Positions 46,122-57,780 of a DNA stretch of 64,000 nt are shown here, piece after piece. The DNA is from Paramacrobiotus metropolitanus. Taxonomy: Eukaryota > Tardigrada > Eutardigrada > Parachela > Macrobiotidae. The stretch is from positions 1,674,001 to 1,738,000 of the forward strand of contig NW_026570227.1 of NCBI RefSeq assembly GCF_019649055.1, given 5' to 3'. The position numbers and the translations under genes were made by a program. The notes beneath the pieces were generated by a model. It had not been told where the DNA came from. It did not search any database and worked only from the letters and a program-made list of their open reading frames with translations. Position 1 is the first letter of the stretch; each line of letters begins with the position of its first letter.

Positions 46122-47627
46122 TTCCGGTTAACGGGTTGCGTTGTTGCAACGGCGCCCAAGGCCCCAACCCAACCAGCAACGTGTGAATTAACAAACTGGA
46201 CGTCCGACTACGAAATACAGACATAAATGCACTTGACCGGTCAGTATCTTCCTTCCGAAGCTACGTTGCAAGCGGGAGCTCCAAGCCGCTACATAATACG
46301 CATTTTAAGCCTTAATAGAAATATTCCCGGACATTATATGAGCTAGGCTAATCAAGTTATCACTCTTCGTCAAACACCAGTAATACGTACACTTCTTCCG
46401 GTTATCGGGACGTTCTTCCGGTTATCTTTCTAATAAATAAGACATCCACGACAGGATCAGAATCATTGTGTCATAATAAATTATTGTAATATGTTTAGTC
46501 CCATGAATGGTTTGTCTGCTCCAGGAAGATAATAATAATAATATAAATAGCCAGTAATAATACGTCTTCAATTATGCAGATGCTGATTTTTGTGAAAAGT
46601 CTCGTTTATGGATAACGAAAAGTGCTTGCGCATCGTAGACGGATCACTGCATAACTAATTCGCATCAAACACGGCAATAAACATTCAAAACACTGGTAAT
46701 TACGTCGATCAAAGTGCCAATTTTCATTATTAACAGGAATTGTTGTAGCGCGTAATAACGGTGTTGTACCGGTTCCGCAGCGCCTGCACGCGTGCTGCGG
46801 CCGCGGGCTACTGTACATATATTGTGATTCTCACTGATTTAGACGGTGAACAGCACCACAACCGCTGCCGGACATCATTACCAGCGTTATTAGCGTCAAT
46901 TATACCGGATATAAAAAATAACCACACCATGTACGTGCGTATAGTGTAGTTTATCTGCAAACACGGTTTGATACTCTTTCCTTATACAATATTTGTAGTA
47001 TGCAGCAGCTGTGTAAATGGTGCGGTAATTACAGTTCAATACAACGCATTGGAACAGCTGCTAATCTTTTCGTAGTCACGTACAAGCGGAAATTATAATT
47101 ATTATACGAGCACTGTACAAACAGAGTGTACTCCGTCCTGGGCATGTACACTACTCTGTATTTGGTTTTCTTTGATTAGCAAATACAGCATCTGAATTTT
47201 TACTTCACTACCACAAAGCCACATAGAATTAATCGCAATTAATTAAGGCAAGTAGCCCGGATACATGGTGCCAAATTCGTGTACATGTACAAGAACGTTC
47301 ACTTTCGCGGAGTCCCAAACACTTTTTTGCATTGTCTCATGAAACTGTCTAGCCAACTGATTGGTGTACATGGACGTGAAAACCGTTTGGACTCGCAACA
47401 TCCGGTTAGGGAGTTATGGACAAAATAAATTGCAACAGTTTAAATGCATTCAGGTGTACCAAAAGTTTTATTATGGACCAACAAATATAAAACCGTACTA
47501 ATACTGTCATACAAAATCAATAGTCTCGCTTTTTGGAGCACATTTAAAGGAACCATCATTATCAAGGTCGAGTACGTGCAGGTTAACCTTTTGGATCTCC
47601 TGAAACATTTTCAAATTCTCTTCGCTT
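46122..47627. other. intergenic region between the receptor and the THAP gene
   Basis: A repeated pair ACTTCTTCCGGTTATC / ACGTTCTTCCGGTTATC lies at about 46390-46425. An (ATA)n tract and a partial copy of the 39-kb inverted-repeat arm lie at 46507-46545, and an R1 copy at 47247-47490. No exon is supported. Confidence 0.4.
47247..47490 (+). mobile_element. R1 element, diverged copy
   Basis: It is preceded by TTAA (47243-47246) and begins GGCAAGTAGCCCGGATACAT. AAAACCGTTTGGACTCGCAA, CATCCGGTTAGGGAG, TTTAAATGCATTCAGGTGTA and CCAAAAG are shared with the other copies. Confidence 0.6.
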
Positions 47628-50431
47628 TCATGCAGGCGACGGTTCGTCGGCAGCCTCATTTGTTCGGGAAGCTGTCAACTTCCGCTTGCTCCAACGTTTT
47701 TCGTTTCGGGCTGAGCATCTGCGCAACTGGGCGCACGGTGCACAGAACGACTGGCGTGACCGTATCAACCCCTGACAACTCGCCACCGATTCCGCCGAAA
47801 TTGTATTCTGGCAAACCGGAAGTGAGTGCAAACACCTAATGAACTCCTCCACATCCGGTACGGAGTAGTCGGGCGGGAGGCGCGGAAGGATCCCCGAGAC
47901 GACATGCGGCGGCATGGACTTCCCGCGGATGAAAAGGTCACTGATCCCTTCCTCACCCAGGTGGGCTACTTTGAACGCCGGTGTGCCGGGGGCGTTGGAG
48001 TCCATGAAAACAATCCGCCGGTTGTTGCTTGGGGAGATTATGCAGCTCCAGCCATCGGGTAAGGTGACCGAATTGAGGTTGGCGAGGATAGATTCAAACG
48101 CGGACGGGTGCATGTTAGTATCCGCTGGTGTGGCACTCCGTGTGGGACTCGCAGGGAGATCAACAGGATCTACGAGTGAAATTACAATTTATTACATCAC
48201 TGCAAAATCAAACCGGGCTGCGGACATTTAAAGCGGTTCGAAGGGAAAATTACAGTTTTGTATTTATTATTAATTAATTTTAGGAGAAAATATTAACCAA
48301 ATATTAATGTATTTATTTCGACAACAGCCAGTGTACATAACAAAATGCCTGCGCTGATTTATACTAATAAAAATGATCGAACTTAAACATTAAAAAAACA
48401 TCCAAAATCGTTAATCAAATTAAAGGGGATTAAAATAAGATACGCTGGAATGACTGTTAAAAATAATAATATATACTCGTACTGGCGAGCATTAACAACA
48501 AATTCATTTACTTGCTACGTTTATAGAAAAATAATTATTTTGGGAAAAAAAATTTTAAATAATTCTTTTACTGAAATTTATTTTCAAATAGCCCAAAATT
48601 ATTTGAATTTCATCCTTTACCCGGTTCAGTAAATGGAACAGCTCCTTTGAACAGCTTCCATTTGGATAACGGTTCACCGCGCCTGCCGCCACTCGTGCTG
48701 CTGCGTTTCAAGAATGCCGGGTGAAAATGGTGATGACAAATGCAGTGGGATCGCGTTGGTGGGCGTTTGGAGAACTGCTGCAGCGCGCGGGACCAACTCG
48801 GCACCAGATCGTTACTGGCGTACGTAAAACGGAAGCTGAAAAAATGAGCCTGCTCTTCGGGCGGCAGCTGGGCGTTGGCCCGGCTTTTCTGGCTGAGACA
48901 ACCCGGCACCCAGCACTGTCGGTAAATTTTGATTTTAGCACCTGCGAAATTTCCGCTTTATTATCAACTTGTGAACCGAACTGTTCTACACCATCTGGAA
49001 GCAAATAATCAGCCTTCACGGAAGTGAAGACGCCTGTTCGCGCGGCTTTGGAACTATGGGTGGAAAACGAGTCCAAAAAGTTTAAATGCATTCAGGTGTA
49101 CCAAAAGTCTCATTATGAACCGATCTTCTTCGAATTTTGCACAGAAATGCGTATACTGCGCTCTTCTAACATTTTTATTAACAACTCACGCTTCAGCTTG
49201 CCGGAACCAGTAGCATCGCTCGCGGTGGCTGCCGCTAAAAGGCTCGTGGTGTCCGGTGTGTTGGCGATGACGGCCGCTGGTGTGCTCTTCTCGGACGATG
49301 GATTCCCGGTGATGGCGGCTGCCACTGCATCGGTGGGCTCGTTAGCTGGTGTTCCCGGGTCAACCGCAGCGGTTCCAGCATCCGCTACAATAACATAAAA
49401 ATTATAAGATACCATAGTGGAAACGTATACTTCTATATACGAGTATGTCTGTTTATTAATGCCGCTTTGATTCCTTATGTAAACAAACAACCTGGACCAA
49501 GTGGGGTTTTACGAGGGTGGCAAAATGAACGCGCACCGTCCTGTACGCGAATACGCGATGCGCTTACCGTTATGCTGAGCGTTAAAACGTTAACGCTAGC
49601 GAGCGCCCACAGTCCGCATAACCTCGGGCATGTACCTTATTACTCAAACCAAGCCGTTTTCGTAACAACTAGCCGAATAAAGCAATGGCAAAATACGGCT
49701 GTTTTCTTCAGTACCGTAATAAAGTGGGAATACGAGTGCAACACCGGCAGCGGCGGAAGTAGGAATATTTTACAGCACAGGCAGACCATAAAGTTACGAG
49801 TAGTTACTGTATGTGACTATCGTTACAACAGTAAACGACTATTGTACTTATACCTGGTTCGTTATGCGAGATCCGGTGATGCTTCTTGCACTTGGCGCCC
49901 ACTTTGGCTACACTCGAACACGAATCCGTCGTGCATAATTTGCGGAATCGTTGTCCATCAAACATATGGCGGACTTCTCTGCCGGACTTGATAGTTACTT
50001 TAAAGGGTGTGTCTGCCGGTAAGAGTGCTAATCTGTTCTATTTTGACTGACCGTGAATGCAAGCTGTTTAATTTGCCACCCGCCCTACCCCATCGGGCTT
50101 AAGTTTGCTAATGCGACTGCCCCTGTTAATATGCATGTATAAAATATGCAGTGCAGGTTTCACTGCACAATAAACTACGGTATTAACAGAAAATTTTAAC
50201 CACCCCTCGAGCCCTACAACCGCAACTGACAAGTTGGATACATAAATAAAAACCCGTAACAAGCTTACCAGATGATTTGGCTGGGGTGCCTCCGTGCCCT
50301 TGAGTGTGACAGTATCCTCCTTTGCGCGCAATTTTCGAGCAGGACTCCACGGCACACAAGGTTCTCCATTGGTGCTTGGTAAAGATCTTCCGCTTTCCTG
50401 TTTCGCGATCCCGTATAATGCGTCCCTCCAT
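47628..50431 (-). CDS. THAP-domain protein with an N-terminal WRKY19-type Cys/His finger
   Basis: Four coding exons on the - strand: 50431-50269, 49384-49190, 48941-48621, 48169-47628; phases 1, 1, 1; 406 residues ending TGA. Exon 1 has a compact Cys/His motif, LCAVESCSKIARKGGYCHTQ followed by GH (C-x4-C-x8-C-x3/4-H). It resembles the small finger of plant WRKY19-like and many protist proteins. Exon 2 is low-complexity Ala/Thr/Ser/Pro. Exon 3 carries a THAP zinc finger: CWVPGCLSQKSRA, then W in the middle (VPSWSRALQQF), CICHHHFHPAFL, and a closing AVPF, which gives the C2CH pattern. Exon 4 begins with a Pro/Thr-rich part, then GWSCIISPSNNRRIVFMDSN, and ends with a Cys pair region (FCAPCAQLRRCSARNEKRWS). 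THAP domains bind DNA and are shared with P-element transposases. An acceptor just upstream of exon 1 (near 50474) implies a noncoding 5' exon. Confidence 0.72.
49083..49145 (+). repeat. R1 fragment in a THAP gene intron
   Basis: TTTAAATGCATTCAGGTGTA, CCAAAAGTCTCATTATGAAC and CGATCTTCTTC match the far half of R1. Confidence 0.6.
49663..49715 (+). repeat. R3 repeat in a THAP gene intron
   Basis: CAACTAGCCGAATAAAGCAA followed by GGCAAAATACGGCTGTTTT; compare 41163 and 38046. Confidence 0.7.
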
Positions 50432-51300
50432 GCCACCTCGCTCGACGGATGATGCAGTGGCGATTGCGATCGACTACACATCAAAACAACGGTATTATTA
50501 GAAGCAAAAGTATTTACGAATAAGATAACTTGCATAATATGCAAGTTAGTCACTGTTAGTGCAACGATCTCCGCAGTTTCAGGTTTCCTTTTACAATCCA
50601 ACACTTCAAGCCCTTACCCTACGGTTGCTACTCTAGTTGGCTGTCCACTATCCAGTTGGGCCTGAAATACACTTACACGAATACGAAGCCAACGTCGTAG
50701 CACAAAGTTTGAAAAAAGAAAACAGCCTCGATGTGCAGGTCGACAGCGACAAATGCGTACGAACTTGTACGCTAAATTGCACGGTGTTATGCAGATCGGT
50801 TGCAACTTGCACTTACGAAGGCAAGTTATTCCGATCGTCGGTCTCGCACAACACAACAGATCAATAGGCGCTGAACTTCAAAACAACGGGCTCAAAAACT
50901 ATTGCAAAATACAAAAAATAATAATGCTTATTGCCATAATGCTTGAAATATTGCTACTCAAAAACGTGTACATTACATACAGTACATACAGTAAAATTTA
51001 TATTATGATGACGAGACTGATACTCTCGTACACTGTGTAGAACGGCCACCCGCCAAGGCAGGCACTCAACTGCAAGAATTTTCATGTTGTCGTGTTGCAC
51101 TTTGCAGTTTGTTACTGTTTGTATGATGCTGATTTCAGTGGATTTTCAATAATTTTTCATCAACAGGACGTACCAGAACTTGTTTTTTATCATTCCCTGC
51201 CATTCTCCTCCCTGTTTAATTTAATTTATTTCTCATCATCACGATCCGCTGCACTCCACTGACCGTCTGATCCTCTCACAGGATCGCTCCCTCCCGCAGC
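50432..51300. other. region between the THAP coding exons and mL42
   Basis: TTTTGATGTGTAG on the - strand (ending about 50474) is a good acceptor for THAP exon 1. Opposite-strand open frames at 50614-50867 overlap one another and lack family resemblance. The final 250 bp upstream of 51301 should hold the mL42 promoter. Confidence 0.4.
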
Positions 51301-52387
51301 ATGGCCAGCCTGTGCAGCCAGCTGCTCCGTCGCAGCTCCTTCCTCTCAGTTTCGCTGCAGCGCAGTGTGCACACCTGCCCCGTCCTCAACAGCAAGTACC
51401 GTCTGGACTCGCACGTGCCCGCGCCCGCGCCCATCCAGGACGTCGACAGCAGGTGCTGGCGTGTTAATCGCCCGTCTCCCGAGCTGATTGACGCTGACAC
51501 GGTGTTTCATTCTGCAGGGACCACTGGGTGGTGTGCGCCGATGAGGGTCGCACCTTGGTACTGTACCATCCCGAACGGCCCTTTCCCTACGAGCACTCCC
51601 TGCCCATCCCGCGGCAGGAGGCCCTGCTGAAGGAGGGCGACTCGGCCGTCAAGGTGCAGTTCCGGCTGGATGTCGTGCAGGCCGAGATGGCCAGGAATAA
51701 GCACGCCATCACGAAACAGTTGGCCGAGACCTTCTTCACCACACCCTACGCGCAGCAACCGCGGTACGTGCTGTTTCTTTTGTTTTCTTAGGTTTCTCCG
51801 ATCTGTAGCTGTCACCTGCGTACGTTCCTAATTTTATTACCTTTTGGCTAAATTATTCACTATAAAATGAAGTTGATGCACTCACTGCGGTAGAAAAATC
51901 ACCAATAAAATTAATTATGGTATGTAATATTGATTTTGATTTATTTTAATGAATGTATGTATTATTTGTAATGGCATTTTAGTAATTATTTTGTGCATAT
52001 GGTTACTGTGAATAAGTACGTACCTTTAATATTAAATTCGATAAAAACTGAATAAGGTCTTATTTAAAATGATTAGAATTTTTTGTTATTATTTAAATAG
52101 TTGTATTAATATTTATAAGCGTTGATTATTATTTGAATGTTGTTTTGCGTAATGATTTCATTACAGTATCTATAAAACCGTTGGAGTTTGAAAGTGTTAT
52201 TTTCGAAAAGTGGAAGAGCAGTTTGTTAGCGTGTGCTGTTGATGTAGCATCAACTCACAAATGTCAACACTGAACTGTGGAATTTTTCGTTGTATAATTT
52301 CATGCCCACGGTTGGTTGGTTATTCTTTACAGCGGCCAGTATCGGTGGACCCTAAAGAATCCGCCTAAGCGTCGGCAAGGAATTTGA
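51301..52387 (+). CDS. mrpl42: mitochondrial large-subunit ribosomal protein mL42
   Basis: Three exons: 51301-51452, 51518-51763, 52333-52387; phases 2, 2; 150 residues. mL42 is a metazoan-specific protein of the mitochondrial ribosome (reported in early work from both subunits). The first about 30 residues are rich in Arg, Ser and Leu without acids (MASLCSQLLRRSSFLSVSLQ), a mitochondrial import signal. The body matches the family: WVVCADEGRTLVLYHPERPF, PYEHSLPIPR, and the signature FFTTPYAQQPR. The last short exon gives GQYRWTLKNPPKRRQGI, equivalent to the basic tail with NPPK. Exon 2 follows a short 65-bp intron. Confidence 0.9.
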
Positions 52388-53738
52388 TTGTGCTCTGTTG
52401 GCGCCGTGTACACTTAATGTTTTTGCGAGCGTCGTGTCGATCGGAATTTTTTTATCAGCGCTGAGTTGGTTGCAACACGTCAACGAAAAGCATTTTAACA
52501 CGAATTGTCATCCTGAGATCGTGATATTCCTACTGGATTATTACATTCTGTTTCGTTTCTTCCTTCTATGAAGTGTTCAAAATAAAAATATCTTCACGAC
52601 TATAATCATCTGCCATTTTAATTTCTATTTTTATGACGGGAAAAAAATAGGCAGTGTCGAATTTCAAAATTTATTTCTTTAATTTCATATGAAATCAATC
52701 ACTTCCAAATAAAGCCAGGCTTTGAAATTCTGAAACGACTGCAACGAAAATTTAATTTAATAATTTTTGTTTATTTTAACAATTTCTTGGTGCCGAAATT
52801 TAAAATTAAATGCCGATATCGATATAAATGAAATATTATGTTAGCCGGATTATTGTATGACTGGAATAGCCGTTACAAATAACGATAATATTTTTATTTT
52901 TTTTAGTAGCTGTTAATATTTAATTTCATTCTTTACAGCATGATAAAAATATTCTGGAAACCAAATGTTTAAGAATTCAATAATTTTAATTTCGAATCTG
53001 TTCCAATCATTTCTGATTGGACAATTAACGCAAATTCAAGGTAATTAACGCGGTTAAATTTACGTAGCAGCTGATTATCGTCGCTCATCTCTGAAACGAC
53101 CTTTTTTAACTTTTAACAAGTACGTACCGAACGAATATTCACTTCCGTTAAATCACAAATCACTGGAAATCGCTTCAAATCAGATAAAAAACGTTCAATT
53201 TGACTGGTGACTTCCGGCGGCAATCGCACGTTTTCACGTAACCGCCGTCTCCGTGGCCAAAACAGCCTGGGCGTGTCTGCAGTGGCACGACGGCCGCGCG
53301 CCAATCACAGCGCTCGTTACCACAGCCCCACCCACCCACCGACCAATCACCGCGCAGCGATCGTGATCAGCCGATACGGCGTGCAGCAAATCGCAAGCAC
53401 ACTCAAAGCACACAGCGCGCAGAAACATGAATCATCCTGTTTGGAAATTGTTAGCCAACCTTTGCTTTTTTGACTTTTGTGGCCATCTTCCGATCTCCCG
53501 CGATGGCCAGATATCCGCCGCACCACAACGACAGGTCGAGCCGATTTTAAAAATGTGAAGCCCACCGTCGATTTCGTTATCGTATGCATAATCTGCTGGT
53601 GTTGTGATGACGAATGATGTACCTTCCAAAATCCTAATGGCCGTATTTGGCGGGATTTCCTCTCCCCCTTGATCCTCCCGGGATTGTGTATGTTGTGGAG
53701 AATTTTCCAGAGAGTCTTCTGCTTTCCTTGCTGCAGAC
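52388..53738. other. intergenic region and INSIG leader
   Basis: 52.4-53.1 kb is AT-rich without exons. On the - strand, a strong donor (TCG/GTACGTAC, exon end 53128) follows a GC-rich stretch that begins under two CCAAT-type sites. It has no ATG, so it could be a noncoding first exon of a - strand gene, possibly the THAP gene. The stretch 53.4-53.7 kb should be the INSIG 5' leader. Confidence 0.4.
53301..53347. promoter_or_regulatory. pair of CCAAT boxes, candidate bidirectional promoter
   Basis: CCAATCAC occurs at 53301 and again at 53343, 42 bp apart and in the same orientation, within GC-rich sequence. INSIG begins about 400 bp to the right. To the left, a - strand exon with a good donor starts. 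Both could use this region. Confidence 0.4.
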
Positions 53739-53740
53739 AT
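53432..53740 (-). other. open frame head to head with INSIG, uncertain
   Basis: An ATG at 53740 on the - strand shares its CATG with the INSIG start. The frame is open for 102 codons and contains protein-like stretches (PPNTAIRILEGTSFVITTPA, DYAYDNEIDGGLHIFKI). It has no recognised domain. It would lie antisense to the INSIG leader. It may be chance. Confidence 0.2.
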
Positions 53741-55359
53741 GGTGCTCAAATTCAGTGAGGCGCGACGGCGTATGTCGCGCAGCTCCGTGCCTATGCAGGC
53801 CTTACTTCGCCAATCTCAACGCTCCACCCTGGTCCGCACCCTGGTCCTCTTCGCCGTGGGTGTCGTCTTCGCGCTGGTGCTCAATCTCCTGCAGGTGCAG
53901 CGTAAAGTGACGCTGTTCCCCCCGGAAGTGCTGGCCAGCATCTTCTCCTCGGCGTGGTGGGTGCCGCCGTGTTGTGGCGCCGCAGCCGGTGAGTTCCCGG
54001 TAGCGCGGTATGCTGTGGCTGTATGCCTGTACAGGGAAATGGTTACTTATGTTGTGATCGAGCATTTAAAACAGCTGATTTTGATTTCGTAATCGTTACT
54101 TGATATGCCTGACGACTTTTTTTCAACTGTAGCATTTATCGGGTGGATTTATCCGTGTGTGGATGAGAAGTTGGGACGGCCGCACATGTTTAAACGCGAA
54201 TGGTCCAGCGTGATGCGCTGTATCGCCGTGTTTGTGGGGATCAACCACGCCAGCGCGGTAAATTTGTGAATTTAAATTCAGAAAAATTTCAAAAAATTAG
54301 TCATGTAATAAAAATAAATTGGATATTAATTAACAAATAAAACGCGGTAAATTAGTAGTTTTTTAAATAATTTTTTCGCTTTAGGGGCTGTGGATTTTAT
54401 TTATTTTCCCGAATTAATCCGGTATTTTTGTGTGTTGTAGAAAATTGTGTTTGCCAATAATCTGCAGTTGTCGATAACGCTGGGCGCCCTGTCCATCGGG
54501 CTGTGGTGGCTGTTCGACCGGTCGCGCAGCGGCCTGGGCCTCGGCCTGGCCATCGCCGTGCTGGCCACCTTCGTCACGCAGATCCTCGTCTACAGCGAAA
54601 TCTTCCAGTCAGTATCAGTCCTCATTTACACAGAATTTCACTTAATTTGTCTGGCATTTTATTTTTTTCCAGTTTGTTTATATTTTTTCTCATCTTTTCA
54701 GACAATTTAGTTTCTTTATTTAAGAATTCTTTTAAACTGATCTCTAGTTTTTCATTTTTGCAAATAATTTTATTTCTCTATTGAATAATTTCTTTCGGTT
54801 TATCCTTATTTTTTCAAATGTAACTAACCTGTTAGCTCTGTTTATCTATCCCTATTTTTTTCATTTTCGCAGATAATTTTGTTTCTTTATTGAATAATTT
54901 TCTTTCGGTTGATCCGTATTTTTTCAAATTTTCATAGATAGTTTTGTCACTTTAGTTTATAATTGTCTGTGAATTAATACCCCTTTTTTTCTGATTTTTA
55001 CAGAATATTTTGTTCCATGGTTTTCTGTCAATTCGTTTCTGTTTTTCTCATTTTTGCTGATAAGTTTGAATCTTTATTTAATAATCTTTTCTTCTAATTT
55101 TTGTTTTCCCTTGAGGAACATTTGTATGGTTGCGGAAAGATAAACTCTATCAGATGATGGTTATTTTGCGAATTAATTCGAATTAATTACATTCTCCCGG
55201 TGCAGATACTCGGAGCCGGATTTCCTGTACATCCGGTCGTGGGTGCCGTGCATCTTCTTCGCCGGCGGCATCACGATGGGCAGTCTGGGCCGGCAGTTGG
55301 CCTTCCAGGACGACGGGGATGCCGACGAGTCGGAGGGTCTGAAGCTGCACAAAGACTGA
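53739..55359 (+). CDS. insig: insulin-induced gene protein (INSIG)
   Basis: Four exons: 53739-53988, 54133-54257, 54441-54607, 55206-55359; phases 1, 0, 2; 231 residues. INSIG is an ER membrane protein with six transmembrane segments that binds oxysterols and retains SCAP/SREBP or promotes sterol-driven HMG-CoA reductase degradation in vertebrates. Arthropods have the protein without cholesterol synthesis. Matching stretches: [40 protein letters not shown] followed by [55 protein letters not shown], then [20 protein letters not shown], and GRQLAF. The N terminus has several Arg/Ser and is short. The tail after GRQLAF is acidic and differs from vertebrates. Length is typical. Confidence 0.96.
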
Positions 55360-56060
55360 CCGAATATTCGCCGGGATTCACGCGATTCTCGTCTGCACAA
55401 CGACAATAATATTATTGAATATTTTGTTTCACATTATTGCTCTTCTCCTCCGACATCGTCTTCTCAACGGCTTCCTTTTCTACTGCATATTCTCTGTACG
55501 ATATTTCTAATAACATAGCCAAAATAAAAGTTTGTTCGTGTTACGTAAACCAGTGTGCAGGTTTTGTTGATAACAGCTGTGATAATTTTCCATCGGTCGA
55601 AAAAAAATGCGGAATAAATCCCGAGTTTTTATTGTTAGTCGCCCGTCCATTCCAGTTTAAATACCACAGCAAAAAACAGGTGAATATACAAAACAAATGC
55701 AAAATTCAATCAATACCCCACGAAATGAGTTGCGGATTCCCAAACAAACCTTTCCATCCCCACATTTATGACAGCCGATTCGAAAGCGCCAAGAGATCAC
55801 GCGATAAAATATGAATTTTCCTGTACATAAGTTAACGCTTGTAAAAAACACCCAACAGTATTCAAAAATATAGAAAAACCCGTGCAATTATTATTGGCCG
55901 GTTAGATGCCAGGCCGACCCCCCGAGGAAGCCATTGCGTGAGTATAAATGCAGCGACGGCATTTCGGGTTTAAAGGAAGCGACAGGCCAGCCGCCCTAGG
56001 AATCCATTACCTCGCCAGTGAATAGTAATTTTCCCATTGCGAGACGCCACGCCAACCGCC
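55360..56060. other. convergent spacer between INSIG and the C2H2 gene
   Basis: A short direct repeat, CCGCCCTAGGAATCCA, lies at about 55991 and 56058. It is a duplication of the stop-codon region of the next gene (the reverse reads GGATTCCTAGGGCGG). Nothing else of note. Confidence 0.45.
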
Positions 56061-56657
56061 CTAGGAATCCAACACCTCCACATCATCGTCATCATCATCG
56101 TCCCCATTTCCCCCGTCCTCATCCCACATGATGAACGATCCCACCGGGCCAAACGTGACAATACAGGCCGGGGTGTCCTCGTCCACGTAGTGGAAGTCCA
56201 TCTTCTGCAAATGGTCCTTCAGCCGCTCCACGCTCTTGCTCCGCAAATGACAGGGCGCCGTCAGCCCCGCGCCGTTACACGCCAGCCGCACCCGCCGCTC
56301 CCCCAGGGCGGTATGCGTGGCGTTGTCGAAGTGCGCGAGGAATTCCGTGCGGGAGTTGGAGAAGTGCGCGCAGATGAGGCACTGGAAGACGCCGAAGGCG
56401 GAACGCGGGGCGTCGGCCTCCCGCGGCGGCGGGAGGGGCGGCGGCCCCAGGGGGATGGTGGGGCGCGACGGGGGGCTGGTGCTGCTGGACGAGGAGGGGG
56501 AACTGGAGGATTGGCGGGGGGTGGGGGGCGAGGGGAGGGCCGGGGGGACGCGGGGGGTCGTGGTTTGGCAGGGGCGTTGGGTCTTGGAGGGGTTGCAGGG
56601 GGCCAGCCTGATTTTCCGGATGTGGGAATACATGGGTCGATACCGCACGCGAGGCAT
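56061..56657 (-). CDS. C2H2-finger protein with an acidic C-terminal tail
   Basis: A single open frame of 198 residues, ATG at 56657, TAG at 56063-56061. The N-terminal third is basic, the middle is Pro/Ser-rich, including a serine run. Then one classical finger: FQCLICAHFSNSRTEFLAHF followed by DNATH (C-x2-C-x12-H-x5-H). A second Cys/His part (CNGAGLTAPCHL, HLQKMDFHYVDEDTPACIV) is followed by an acidic tail of seven Asp in a row. The frame has GC-rich codon use like neighbouring exons. It may be the whole protein or the last exon; no acceptor was seen just upstream of the ATG. No family recognised. Confidence 0.55.
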   Translation of the reverse strand: MPRVRYRPMYSHIRKIRLAPCNPSKTQRPCQTTTPRVPPALPSPPTPRQSSSSPSSSSSTSPPSRPTIPLGPPPLPPPREADAPRSAFGVFQCLICAHFSNSRTEFLAHFDNATHTALGERRVRLACNGAGLTAPCHLRSKSVERLKDHLQKMDFHYVDEDTPACIVTFGPVGSFIMWDEDGGNGDDDDDDDVEVLDS

Positions 56658-57780
56658 CGTGTGGAAGAAAAGTAATCAGCAACCAGAACCGTTCAACGCC
56701 CCAGTCATCGCCCCCCAACCAGGAAAAACACGGGGTCGTTAACGTGAATCAACATCCATACATAAAATGAATAAAACTTACAGGAAAAAAACACGTTAAA
56801 ACATGAAATGCAGTGATGATTATCATGGGAAGAGCTGATGCCAAATACTTGCATTGGAGTACGACAATTCCGCAACGACCCACAACGGAACGCAATAAAT
56901 CTCGGGTCCTTGTGTAAGATTCGATCCGCATCGGGATGGGACTGATTACAAAACAAGAGGGCCAGTTTCTAGTGCCAACGCACTGCATGCAATCGTGATT
57001 CATGCCTCGATATAGGTGCCGCAGCTGCTGTATGCATTCTGCAACGGCTACGTCACCGCCGCCGAGGCGTGTGCACCGTGCGCTGACTGGGTGACAACGG
57101 ATAGCCACCGTCCAATCCGAATTGACCAGATCTCATCGGCCAATCAAAATTGAGCAAACACTGTAGCTGACCAATCAGAATTTGAGCTGGTCTCTACTGT
57201 GTATAACCGTGTGAACAAACGCTAATTATCGATCATTATCGATTAAAATTTAATCTGATTTCACAGATCATAAGTTTTTTATAAGTTTGAATTTTTATAT
57301 AAATATTTTTTGGGGTTATCTTTTTTGTAAAATTATTTCAGATTGGTGATTCAAAAACACAACAAGAAAAATCTTTTCGTGAAAACCGGTTTCTCCGCGG
57401 AACTATTTGGACAAAAAATAAGTGCAGCGAACGAACGCAACCCCCTCACTCGCGCGTATTTTAAAAAAAAACCTTTACTTGTTAAACGTTTCTATACAAA
57501 TAATCGATACTGCCCAGTGCGAAGTGAACGTGATGCCAAAACAAATCCGCCGCAATAAACACCACCATAATCTGCGCGAAAAATAAAACGGACGCGACAC
57601 AGAAAAAACCAAATCTCTTGTAATCCTCGAAAATTCCTTTTTCTTCTGACTACCAGCTCCATCGGCCAACCAACATCCCCACACAAAAATTAACCAAAAA
57701 ACGCGAGAGAAAAAGCGCCGAAAAAGAAAAAAACTCTGCGGAATACTCTGTCGCCCGCGGCGCCCGCCCGCGCGCGGCGG
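56658..57780. other. upstream region of the C2H2 gene and 3' flank of PPM1G
   Basis: It holds the triple CCAAT cluster (57112-57175). The remainder is AT-rich without supported exons. Confidence 0.4.
57112..57175. promoter_or_regulatory. three phased CCAAT boxes
   Basis: CCAAT at 57112, 57140 and 57171, all in one orientation, spaced 28 and 31 bp. Two share the context ACCAATCA/GCCAATCA followed by AAAATTGAG or GAATTTGAG. Arrays of CCAAT about 30 bp apart are typical NF-Y-bound promoters. The nearest start codon in a suitable position is that of the C2H2 gene at 56657. Confidence 0.5.

Noticed and set aside
56037-56742. Long + strand open frames over the C2H2 gene
   Set aside because: They are antisense to the - strand frame, which shows a proper C2H2 finger, and consist of Gly/Arg-rich antisense translation of a Pro/Ser-rich region.
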